DNA of 14,833 nt from Candidatus Fonsibacter sp. (GTDB taxonomy: Bacteria; Pseudomonadota; Alphaproteobacteria; Pelagibacterales; Pelagibacteraceae). The stretch spans positions 1 through 14,833 of the forward strand of contig SHWR01000025.1 in assembly GCA_009693745.1 (NCBI GenBank), given 5' to 3'. Below, in pieces: positions 1-6,727 of this stretch (the stretch's first letter is position 1; every line of letters begins with the position of its first letter). The position numbers and the translations under genes were made by a program. A model generated the notes under the pieces. The model worked only from the letters and a program-made list of their open reading frames with translations. It was not told the DNA's origin and did no database searches.

Positions 1-873
1 GGCGGACCAAAATGGGATAAATTAGAATTTTCTAAAAAACCTGAAAGAGCTTTATTAAGACTTAGAAAAGATTTGGAATTATTTGCAAATTTAAGACCTG
101 CAATTTGCTTTAAAGAGCTTGCAAATGCCTCTACTTTAAAACTAGAAATTGTTTCTGATTTAGACATCATGATTGTCAGAGAACTTACGGGAGGAATTTA
201 TTTTGGAAGTCCAAGAGGAGTTGAAAAATTACCTAACGGTGAAAAAAAAGGAACAAACACTCACACCTACACAACAAGTGAAATTCAAAGAGTTGCCAGG
301 GTTGCATTTGAGCTTGCTAGAAAAAGAAATAATAAAGTTACTTCGTGCGAAAAATCCAATGTTATGGAGGCAGGTTTGTTATGGAGAGAAGAAGTAGAAG
401 AATTACATAAGAAAGAATTTAAAGATGTGGAGCTTAGCCATATGCTTGCGGACAATTGTGCTATGCAATTAGTTAGAAATCCTAAGCAATTTGATGTGAT
501 TGTAACTGATAATTTATTTGGAGATATGCTCTCAGATGAAGCTGGAATGCTAACAGGTTCACTTGGAATGTTGCCTTCAGCTTCGTTAAGCGGAAAAAAT
601 AAAGATGGAAAATTTAAATCAATGTATGAACCTTGCCACGGTTCAGCACCTGATATAGCAGGTAAAAATATTGCAAATCCACTTGCATCTGTATTAAGTT
701 TTTCTATGGCACTACGTTATTCATTTAATATGGATAAAGAGGCTGACATACTTGATAAGGCAGTTAAAGATGTTCTTAAAGATGGACATCGAACAGCAGA
801 TATTATGGAATCAGGAAAAAATAAAGTTTCAACTTCGCAAATGGGGGATTTGGTTATTTCCAAACTAAAATAG
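1..873 (+). CDS. leuB: 3-isopropylmalate dehydrogenase LeuB (5' end outside window)
   Basis: LeuB oxidises and decarboxylates 3-isopropylmalate with NAD+ to give 2-oxoisocaproate, the third dedicated step of leucine synthesis, in the cytoplasm. The reading frame is open from base 1, so the start lies upstream. The visible part is 290 codons plus TAG; family members are about 350-370 residues, so some 70 N-terminal residues are missing. Visible family landmarks in order are GGPKWD at the very start, NLRPA, RELTGGIYFG (substrate arginine), the Tyr of HTYTTSEIQR, the Lys of CEKSNVM, the metal-binding aspartates of VTDNLFGDMLSDEAGMLTGS, and EPCHGSAPDIAGKNIANP, the nucleotide-binding region. The TTG near base 73 is an internal codon, not a start, because conserved family sequence continues upstream of it. 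The stop codon directly abuts the ATG of asd, a pairing common in alphaproteobacteria. Homologous isocitrate or tartrate dehydrogenases are unlikely given the LeuB-type motifs. Confidence 0.96.
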   Translation, partial: GGPKWDKLEFSKKPERALLRLRKDLELFANLRPAICFKELANASTLKLEIVSDLDIMIVRELTGGIYFGSPRGVEKLPNGEKKGTNTHTYTTSEIQRVARVAFELARKRNNKVTSCEKSNVMEAGLLWREEVEELHKKEFKDVELSHMLADNCAMQLVRNPKQFDVIVTDNLFGDMLSDEAGMLTGSLGMLPSASLSGKNKDGKFKSMYEPCHGSAPDIAGKNIANPLASVLSFSMALRYSFNMDKEADILDKAVKDVLKDGHRTADIMESGKNKVSTSQMGDLVISKLK

Positions 874-1887
874 ATGAAAGTTAATATAGCGATAGTAGGT
901 AGCACAGGAAATGTTGGAAGAAAAACTATAGAAGTATTGGAGAGAAGAAAGTTTCCAGTTAATAATTTGTATTTGTTATCATCAAAACGAAGCGCTGGCA
1001 GTTTTATAAAGTTTAAAAATAAAAAAATTAGAGTTGAAAATTTAGAAAATTTTGATTTTAAAAAAGCTCATATTACTTTTTTTTGCGCAGGATCAAAACT
1101 TGCTAAGATTTTTGCCCCAAAAATTGCAAAATATTCAACTGTAATAGAACATTCTAAACATTTTAGAATGTTAAAAGATATTCCTTTAGTAATTCCAGAA
1201 GTTAACGAATATGCACTTAAAAATTATAAAAAGAAAAATATTATTTCAAATCCAAACTGCTCTACAACGCAACTTGTGTTAGCTCTTAAGCCTCTTCACG
1301 ACAAGTTTAAAGTAACTCGAGTTGTTACTTCAACTTATCAGTCTGTATCTGGAGCAGGAAAAGCTGCAATGGATGAGCTTATTTCCCAAACGAAAGATTA
1401 TTTAGCTAAGAAAAAGATTAAGTCTATAAAATTTACAAAGCAAATAGCTTTTAACGTTATTCCTCATATTGATGTTTTTATGAAAGATGGTTCTACAAAA
1501 GAAGAATGGAAAATGGAAAATGAAACTAAAAAAATACTAGACAAAAATATTAAAGTAACAGCAACCTGCGTTCGAGTTCCTGTACTTATTTCACATTCCG
1601 AAGCAGTGAATGTTGAGTTAAAAAAAAGATTTAATATAAGACAAATTAAATCTATTTTATCAAAAGCCCCAGGCTGCAAAGTTATTGATGAGAAAAAAAA
1701 CGGTGGTTATACAACACCTGTAGAGTGTGCTGGGAGTTTTTTAACTTATATTTCTAGAATCAGAAAAGATCCTACAAAAAATGCGGTTAATTTATGGGTA
1801 GTTTCAGATAATTTATTAAAAGGTGCGGCCTTTAATGGAGTGCAAATAGCGGAGGTTTTGGTTAAAAAGTATATAAAAAATAATTAA
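874..1887 (+). CDS. asd: Aspartate-semialdehyde dehydrogenase
   Basis: Asd reduces 4-aspartyl phosphate with NADPH to aspartate semialdehyde, the branch point to lysine/diaminopimelate, threonine, methionine and isoleucine. The protein has 337 residues, the usual length. The N-terminal nucleotide-binding loop GSTGNVG is at residues 9-15. The catalytic cysteine is C129 in SNPNCSTTQL, followed by Q156 in STYQSVSGAG, then R234 and H241 in TCVRVPVLISHSEAVNVEL, and a typical C-terminal SDNLLKGAAFN. All catalytic residues I can identify are present. The segment that normally reads like DNSSxFRM reads EHSKHFRM here (residues 92-99), keeping only one of the serines and the arginine, which is unusual. 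The ATG immediately follows the leuB stop (TAGATG) with no Shine-Dalgarno sequence, which suggests co-transcription and possibly translational coupling. The ORF ends 7 bp before sdhC. Family identity is certain; the effect of the divergent segment is unknown. Confidence 0.95.
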   Translation: MKVNIAIVGSTGNVGRKTIEVLERRKFPVNNLYLLSSKRSAGSFIKFKNKKIRVENLENFDFKKAHITFFCAGSKLAKIFAPKIAKYSTVIEHSKHFRMLKDIPLVIPEVNEYALKNYKKKNIISNPNCSTTQLVLALKPLHDKFKVTRVVTSTYQSVSGAGKAAMDELISQTKDYLAKKKIKSIKFTKQIAFNVIPHIDVFMKDGSTKEEWKMENETKKILDKNIKVTATCVRVPVLISHSEAVNVELKKRFNIRQIKSILSKAPGCKVIDEKKNGGYTTPVECAGSFLTYISRIRKDPTKNAVNLWVVSDNLLKGAAFNGVQIAEVLVKKYIKNN

Positions 1888-1894
1888 CATTTTT

Positions 1895-2266
1895 ATGGAA
1901 AATAATTCTGGCCCGCTATCTCCGCATATCCAGATTTATAAGTGGCAACTTTCTTCTTTGTTATCAATTACACACAGAATTACCGGCGTAATTAATGTTA
2001 TTGGATTTTTTTTGATCGTCTTATGGATTTTATTTTTAGCCTTAGGGCCTGAATATTATAATTTTTATCAAAAATTCCTAAAAAGTTTTATTGGTAAATT
2101 TATTCTCGTTGGCTTTACATGGTCATTTGTTTACCACATGTTTAATGGTATCAGACATCTTGCTTGGGATTTTGGTTATGGCTACGAAATTAAAACTGCA
2201 AATTTTTCTGGAGTAATTGTTCTATTTTTTTCTATTATAACAACATTTTTTATTTGGATTATATAA
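1895..2266 (+). CDS. sdhC: Succinate dehydrogenase cytochrome b556 subunit SdhC
   Basis: SdhC is one of the two membrane anchors of complex II. It helps bind heme b and ubiquinone in the inner membrane. The 123-residue protein opens with the SdhC signature SPHIQIYKWQLSSLLSITHR, with S24 and R28 at the positions of the quinone-site Ser and Arg of the E. coli subunit. Three hydrophobic helices are visible at about residues 28-50, 64-84 and 103-122. The second signature, VYHMFNGIRHLAWDFGYG, contains H81, the expected axial heme ligand. The start is the first ATG 7 bp after asd; it leaves the usual short soluble N-terminus before the signature. No Shine-Dalgarno sequence is evident. The stop TAA shares its last A with the sdhD ATG (TAATG), which suggests coupled translation of the two anchors. 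Confidence 0.95.
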   Translation: MENNSGPLSPHIQIYKWQLSSLLSITHRITGVINVIGFFLIVLWILFLALGPEYYNFYQKFLKSFIGKFILVGFTWSFVYHMFNGIRHLAWDFGYGYEIKTANFSGVIVLFFSIITTFFIWII

Positions 2267-2598
2267 TGAAGAACTACGCTTTAAATAAATGGGTAACACA
2301 AAGAGTAAGTGCCATTGTATTAATACCGCTGCTAGTATTTCTTTTATATTCTTTGGTTGATTTAGTTAATCAAGATTATACTGGAGCATTAGATGCTTTT
2401 GATAATTATTTATCAATAATTATTTTTACTTTATTCTTAATGTTTTCAGGCTTGCATTTAAGATTGGGGCTCAATGAAATTCTTGAAGACTACATCCAAG
2501 ATGAACCTTTAAAAGCTAGTTTGAATAAAATTATAATTTTATACTCAGCTGTACTTCCGGTTATTGGCATTATATCATTAATAACAATTATTTTATGA
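2266..2598 (+). CDS. sdhD: Succinate dehydrogenase hydrophobic anchor subunit SdhD
   Basis: SdhD is the second membrane anchor of complex II, pairing with SdhC around heme b and the quinone site. The ATG that overlaps the sdhC stop by one base is preferred over an in-frame TTG four codons upstream, which would lie inside sdhC; it gives 110 residues beginning MKNYALNKWVTQRVSA. The W-x-x-QR-x-SA start matches the family. Three membrane helices are seen at about residues 15-34, 50-68 and 86-108. H64 in HLRLGLNEILEDYI is the expected heme ligand, and D75-Y76 falls 12 residues later at the position of the conserved quinone-site Asp-Tyr pair. The small anchors diverge quickly, so identity rests on these motifs, the topology and the position between sdhC and sdhA. 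The gene ends in an ATGA overlap with sdhA. Confidence 0.93.
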   Translation: MKNYALNKWVTQRVSAIVLIPLLVFLLYSLVDLVNQDYTGALDAFDNYLSIIIFTLFLMFSGLHLRLGLNEILEDYIQDEPLKASLNKIIILYSAVLPVIGIISLITIIL

Positions 2599-4376
2599 GT
2601 ACTTACGCAATCGTTGATTACGAATATGATGTTATTGTTGTAGGAGCTGGCGGCTCAGGATTAAGAGCAGCCGTTGGGTTAGCTGAAGCTGGTCTTAAAA
2701 CAGCCTGTATCTCAAAAGTATTTCCAACAAGGAGTCATACGGCTGCAGCACAAGGTGGAATTTCTGCTGCACTAGGAAATATGTCGGAGGACGATTGGCG
2801 TTGGCACATGTACGATACAGTAAAAGGCGCTGATTGGTTAGGTGATCAAGATGCTATTGAATATTTATGTAAAGAGGCTCCAAGAGCAGTTATCGAACTT
2901 GAAAAATATGGGGTTCCTTTTAGCAGAACTGAAGAGGGAAAAATTTATCAAAGATCATTTGGTGGAATGACTGCTAATTATGGAAATGGTATTGCACAAA
3001 GAACTTGTGCTGCCGCAGATAGAACTGGACATGCAATTCTCCATACTCTCTATGGACAAGCCCTTAAAAAAAATACTGAATTTTTTATAGAATATTTTGC
3101 ATTAGATTTATTAATGCATAATGGAAAGTGTCACGGAGTTACAGCTTGGAATTTACAAGATGGAACTATTCATCGCTTCAGAGCGAATATGACTATTTTG
3201 GCAACGGGCGGCTATGGAAGAGCATATTTTTCAGCAACATCAGCTCATACTTGCACAGGAGATGGTAATGCCATGGTTTTAAGAGCGGGATTGCCATTAC
3301 AAGATATGGAATTTATTCAATTTCATCCAACAGGAATTTATGGAGCTGGATGTTTAATTACCGAAGGATCTAGAGGAGAAGGTGGATTTTTAGTTAATTC
3401 AGAAGGAGAAAGATTTATGGAAAGATATGCCCCTTCAGCAAAAGATCTTGCATCAAGAGATGTCGTTTCAAGATCTATGACAATTGAGATTAATGAAGGA
3501 AGAGGTGTTGGTAAAAATAAAGATCATATTTACCTACATTTAAATCATTTAGATCCAAAAGTTTTACACGAGCGTCTGCCAGGAATTTCTGAGTCTGCAA
3601 AAATTTTTGCTGGTGTTGATGTAACAAAACAACCAATACCAGTTGTTCCAACTGTTCATTATAATATGGGAGGAATTCCTACAAATTACTATGGTGAAGT
3701 AATTTCTAAAACTGAAAATAATAAAGATGTAATTGTGCCTGGCTTAATGGCAGTTGGTGAAGCAGCCTGCGTTTCTGTTCATGGAGCTAATAGATTAGGA
3801 TCTAATTCATTAATTGACCTTGTGGTATTTGGCAGAGCTGCCGCTATGAGAGCTGCAACAATAATAAAACCAAATTCTAAACATGAAGTAATTCCTGAAA
3901 GTGAAACTCAAAAATCAATTTCAAGATTTGATAAATTAAGAAATTCAAATGGTGGCACAGCAACTTCTGTGCTCAGAGATAAGATGCAAAGAACAATGCA
4001 AAAACATTGTGCGGTATTTAGAGATGCTCCTTCTTTAAAAGAAGGAATGACTGAAATTAAAAAACCACTACAGGGAATGGATGATATTTCAGTTTCCGAT
4101 AAATCTTTAATTTTTAATACAGACTTAATTGAAACATTAGAATTTGATAATTTAATAAGACAATCTCTAGTTACAATGGCCTCAGCAGAAAATAGAAAAG
4201 AAAGTAGAGGAGCACATTCTAGAGAGGATTTTAAAGATAGAGATGATGAAAATTGGATGAAGCATACCCTAGCTTGGCAAGATGGTGAAAAAGTAAAAGT
4301 TGATTATAGAAATGTACATAATTTTACTTTAACTAACGAAGTGCAATATTTTCCACCGAAAGCGAGAGTATATTAA
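2595..4376 (+). CDS. sdhA: Succinate dehydrogenase flavoprotein subunit SdhA
   Basis: SdhA is the catalytic subunit of complex II. It oxidises succinate to fumarate on a covalently bound FAD and passes electrons to SdhB. The protein has 593 residues, as expected. The FAD-binding Rossmann motif GAGGSG is at 17-22. H48 in TRSHTAAAQGG is the histidine that carries the covalent flavin. Active-site residues are visible as H244 (QFHPTGIYG), R260 (TEGSRGEGG), H355 (HYNMGG) and R400 (HGANRLGSNSLIDL). The C-terminal RKESRGAHSREDF segment is also typical of the family. The soluble enzyme sits on the cytoplasmic face of the inner membrane, held by SdhB and SdhC/D. The ATG overlaps the sdhD stop (ATGA), and its own TAA overlaps the sdhB ATG by one base. 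An FrdA role is unlikely because the operon order sdhCDAB and the anchor type are those of an aerobic complex II. Confidence 0.98.
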   Translation: MSTYAIVDYEYDVIVVGAGGSGLRAAVGLAEAGLKTACISKVFPTRSHTAAAQGGISAALGNMSEDDWRWHMYDTVKGADWLGDQDAIEYLCKEAPRAVIELEKYGVPFSRTEEGKIYQRSFGGMTANYGNGIAQRTCAAADRTGHAILHTLYGQALKKNTEFFIEYFALDLLMHNGKCHGVTAWNLQDGTIHRFRANMTILATGGYGRAYFSATSAHTCTGDGNAMVLRAGLPLQDMEFIQFHPTGIYGAGCLITEGSRGEGGFLVNSEGERFMERYAPSAKDLASRDVVSRSMTIEINEGRGVGKNKDHIYLHLNHLDPKVLHERLPGISESAKIFAGVDVTKQPIPVVPTVHYNMGGIPTNYYGEVISKTENNKDVIVPGLMAVGEAACVSVHGANRLGSNSLIDLVVFGRAAAMRAATIIKPNSKHEVIPESETQKSISRFDKLRNSNGGTATSVLRDKMQRTMQKHCAVFRDAPSLKEGMTEIKKPLQGMDDISVSDKSLIFNTDLIETLEFDNLIRQSLVTMASAENRKESRGAHSREDFKDRDDENWMKHTLAWQDGEKVKVDYRNVHNFTLTNEVQYFPPKARVY

Positions 4377-5167
4377 TGGTTCAATTTGCATTACCAAAAG
4401 ATTCAAAAGTTGTTGAGGGAAAATATTTTAAAGACAAGACCAACGGAAAAAACTTAAAGAAAGTTAAAATTTATCGCTGGGATCCTGAAACGAAACAAAA
4501 CCCAAGACTAGATACTTATGAAGTTAACATGGATGAGTGTGGGCCAATGGTTCTCGATGTTCTTATTAAGATTAAAAACGAAATTGATACTACATTAACT
4601 TTTAGAAGATCTTGCAGAGAAGGAGTTTGTGGTTCTTGTGCTATGAATATTGACGGGGTTAATGGACTTGCTTGCATAAAATCAGCACTAGATATTAAAA
4701 ATGAAATAAAAGTTTATCCACTTCCTCACATGCCGGTGATTAAAGACTTGGTTCCAAATTTAAATCAACTTTATAAACAATATCAATCCATAGAACCTTG
4801 GTTACAGGTTGAGAAAAAAAATGAGGTGAGTGATAAAGAAATATATCAGTCGAAACAAGACAGAGAAAAATTAGATGGGCTTTACGAATGTATTATGTGT
4901 GCATGTTGCTCAACATCTTGCCCAAGTTACTGGTGGAATGGTGAAAAATATTTAGGACCAGCTGTTTTATTGCAGGCTTATAGATGGATTATTGATAGCA
5001 GAGATCAAGAGAGAGTAAAAAGATTAAAAAAAGTTGCAGATGAACTCAAACTTTTTAGATGTCATACAATCATGAACTGTACTAACTCTTGTCCAAAAGG
5101 ATTGAATCCAGCAAAAGCAATTGGTTCAATAAAAAAAATGTTAGTTCAGCATAGTAAAGATCTTTAA
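4376..5167 (+). CDS. sdhB: Succinate dehydrogenase iron-sulfur subunit SdhB
   Basis: SdhB carries electrons from the SdhA flavin to ubiquinone through three iron-sulfur clusters. The 263-residue protein shows all expected ligands. C80, C85, C88 and C100 (SCREGVCGSC...AC) bind the [2Fe-2S] cluster in the N-terminal ferredoxin-like domain. C172, C175 and C178 (CIMCACC) with C239 bind the [4Fe-4S] cluster. C182, C229 and C235 bind the [3Fe-4S] cluster. The W186-W187 pair in SYWWN includes the tryptophan that lines the quinone site. About 30 residues precede the first beta strand, as is common in alphaproteobacteria. A weak purine-rich GAGAG lies 7 bp before the ATG, one of the few plausible ribosome sites in the window. 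The ATG overlaps the sdhA stop by one base. It is the last gene before the only sizeable gap, so an sdh transcript could end here. Confidence 0.98.
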   Translation: MVQFALPKDSKVVEGKYFKDKTNGKNLKKVKIYRWDPETKQNPRLDTYEVNMDECGPMVLDVLIKIKNEIDTTLTFRRSCREGVCGSCAMNIDGVNGLACIKSALDIKNEIKVYPLPHMPVIKDLVPNLNQLYKQYQSIEPWLQVEKKNEVSDKEIYQSKQDREKLDGLYECIMCACCSTSCPSYWWNGEKYLGPAVLLQAYRWIIDSRDQERVKRLKKVADELKLFRCHTIMNCTNSCPKGLNPAKAIGSIKKMLVQHSKDL

Positions 5168-5183
5168 TTTTTTACTTCATTGT

Positions 5184-5210
5184 TTGACAGCTTAATTCTG
5201 TCCCTATATT
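5184..5210 (+). promoter_or_regulatory. Candidate sigma70-type promoter upstream of mmsA
   Basis: TTGACA, a perfect -35 consensus, lies at 5184-5189, and TATATT, a 5/6 match to the -10 consensus, at 5205-5210. The spacer is 15 bp, shorter than the optimal 17, which lowers confidence. A start site about 7 bases after the -10 box would lie near 5217, only about 9 bases before the mmsA ATG, so the transcript would be almost leaderless; indeed no Shine-Dalgarno sequence is seen. This is the only gap longer than 30 bp in the window, so a second promoter here, serving mmsA and perhaps mdh-suc-lpd, is reasonable. In such AT-rich DNA a chance -10 match is easy, but a full TTGACA in a short gap is less so. 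Confidence 0.42.
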
Positions 5211-5212
5211 TT
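5186..5212 (+). terminator. Small inverted repeat GACAG-N7-CTGTC with T-rich tail (weak terminator or operator candidate)
   Basis: A perfect 5-bp stem, GACAG at 5186-5190 and CTGTC at 5198-5202, encloses a 7-base loop and is followed by CCCTATATTTT. It sits about 20 bp past the sdhB stop, where an intrinsic terminator of the sdh transcript could lie. The stem is short and the tail is not a clean T-run, so termination would be weak. Because the left arm overlaps the candidate -35 box of the mmsA promoter, the repeat could instead be a small operator. Both readings are inference; only the repeat itself is seen. Confidence 0.3.
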
Positions 5213-5225
5213 CCTATTAATTTAA

Positions 5226-6722
5226 ATGAAAATTATAGAACATTTTGTTAACGGAAAGTCTTACCCCGGCACTTCAATAAGAACTTCTGATGTATTCAAT
5301 CCAGCCACAGGAGAAGTTTCTGCAAGAGTAAATTTAGCCACAAAAAAAGATGTTGATGATGCAGTAGAGATTGCAAACAAAGCATTTATAAAATGGTCTC
5401 AAGTTCCACCATTACAAAGAGCAAGAATTTTATTTAAGTTTAAAGATTTAATAGAAAAAAATTTAGATGAGCTTACAAAAATAATTGTTTCAGAGCACGG
5501 CAAAGTTTATGATGATGCTAAAGGATCTTTAACCAGAGGTTTAGAGGTTGTTGAATTTGCTTGTGGTATTCCACATTTATTAAAAGGCGAATTTACTGAA
5601 AATGTTGGAACAAATGTTGATAGTTGGTCGATAAGACAACCGCTCGGAGTTTGTGTTGGAATTACTCCTTTTAATTTTCCAGCAATGGTTCCAATGTGGA
5701 TGTTTCCCTTAGCAATCGCATGTGGAAATACTTTTATTCTAAAACCATCTGAGAAAGATCCAAGTTGCTCTTTAAGATTAGCAGAATTATTAAAAGAAGC
5801 AGGTTTGCCAGATGGAGTTTTTAATGTTGTAAATGGAGACAGAGAATCGGTTGATGCTTTACTCTCAAATCCAAAAGTTAGCGCTATTAGTTTTGTAGGA
5901 TCAACTCCTATAGCTAAATACATTTATGAGACCGCAGCAAAGTTTGAAAAAAGAGTTCAAGCATTAGGAGGAGCCAAAAATCATTGTGTTGTAATGCCTG
6001 ATGCCGATTTAGACCAAGCAGTTGCAGGACTTATGGGTGCTGCATACGGTTCAGCAGGTGAGAGATGCATGGCTCAATCCGTAGCAGTTGCAGTCGGAAA
6101 TATTGGAGATGATTTAGTAAATAAACTTACAAAAGAAGTTAATAATTTAAGAGTAGGTCCTGGACTTGATAAAGGAATGGATATGGGACCATTAGTTACA
6201 GCTCAACATTTAGAAAAAGTTACAAGCTATATAGACATTGGAGTGAGAGAAGGTGCTAAATTAGTTGTGGACGGAAGAAAGATTAAAAAACCACAAGGTT
6301 ATGAAAAAGGATTTTATTTAGGTGGCTGTTTATTTGATAATGTAAAAGAAAATATGAGAATTTATAAAGAGGAAATATTTGGGCCGGTACTTTCAGTTGT
6401 AAGAGCAAAAGATTTTAATGAGGCTGTAGATCTAATTAATAAACATGAATTTGGCAATGGAGTAAGTATTTTTACAAAAAATGGAGAAAGCGCAAGAACT
6501 TTTTCAAGTCATATTAAAGTTGGAATGGTAGGTATAAATATTCCAATACCTGTGCCAATGGCTTTTCATAGTTTTGGTGGTTGGAAAAGATCTTTATTTG
6601 GTGATCAGCACGTTCATGGAATGGAAGGAGTTAGATTTTACACTAAATTAAAAACTATTACTTCAAGATGGCCTTCTGGTATAAAAGCCGATTCAAGTTT
6701 TACAATGCCAACAATGAGTTAG
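5226..6722 (+). CDS. mmsA: Methylmalonate-semialdehyde dehydrogenase (CoA-acylating)
   Basis: MmsA oxidises methylmalonate semialdehyde to propionyl-CoA, and malonate semialdehyde to acetyl-CoA, using NAD+ and CoA. The family serves valine, myo-inositol and beta-alanine breakdown. The 498-residue protein is an ALDH-fold enzyme of normal length, starting IIEHFVNGKSYPGTS. Visible marks are PFNFPAMVPMWMFPLAIACGN (residues 148-168), the cofactor-loop KPSEKDPS, FVGSTPIAKYIY, the catalytic cysteine C281 in SAGERCMAQS, and EEIFGPVLSV. The general-base Glu of ordinary aldehyde dehydrogenases is absent: the ELGG position reads ALGG (246-249) within RVQALGGAKNH. This is the known hallmark of the CoA-dependent MMSDH branch. 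The C-terminal HSFGGWKRSLFGDQHVHGMEG is also MMSDH-like. The ATG has no Shine-Dalgarno sequence. The gene sits between sdhB and mdh, 5 bp before mdh, so it probably shares a transcript with the TCA genes. Which substrate matters in vivo cannot be told from sequence. Confidence 0.93.
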   Translation: MKIIEHFVNGKSYPGTSIRTSDVFNPATGEVSARVNLATKKDVDDAVEIANKAFIKWSQVPPLQRARILFKFKDLIEKNLDELTKIIVSEHGKVYDDAKGSLTRGLEVVEFACGIPHLLKGEFTENVGTNVDSWSIRQPLGVCVGITPFNFPAMVPMWMFPLAIACGNTFILKPSEKDPSCSLRLAELLKEAGLPDGVFNVVNGDRESVDALLSNPKVSAISFVGSTPIAKYIYETAAKFEKRVQALGGAKNHCVVMPDADLDQAVAGLMGAAYGSAGERCMAQSVAVAVGNIGDDLVNKLTKEVNNLRVGPGLDKGMDMGPLVTAQHLEKVTSYIDIGVREGAKLVVDGRKIKKPQGYEKGFYLGGCLFDNVKENMRIYKEEIFGPVLSVVRAKDFNEAVDLINKHEFGNGVSIFTKNGESARTFSSHIKVGMVGINIPIPVPMAFHSFGGWKRSLFGDQHVHGMEGVRFYTKLKTITSRWPSGIKADSSFTMPTMS

Positions 6723-6727
6723 TAATT

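Noticed and set aside
173..397. 74-codon plus-strand open frame inside leuB
   Set aside because: Overlaps a strongly conserved leuB region in another frame; the translation is Lys/Glu-rich and unrecognised.
2254..2265. TTG start four codons before the sdhD ATG
   Set aside because: It lies within the sdhC end; the ATG at 2266 forms the TAATG overlap seen at other junctions and gives the normal N-terminus.
5156..5165. Palindrome AAAGATCTTT at the end of sdhB, as a terminator stem
   Set aside because: It has no loop, is A/T-rich and spans the stop codon region. A GTAAAGA/TTTTTAC pairing (5154-5175) is possible but too weak to call.
5507..5923. 138-codon open frame on the minus strand within mmsA
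   Set aside because: It lies wholly inside a well-conserved gene and its translation resembles no known family. It has no start context, and A/T-rich codon bias makes such antisense frames common.
6668..6727. Upstream ATG giving a 20-residue N-terminal extension of Mdh
   Set aside because: It lies inside the mmsA 3' end and adds residues not seen in the Mdh family; the ATG at 6728 gives the standard nucleotide-binding start.
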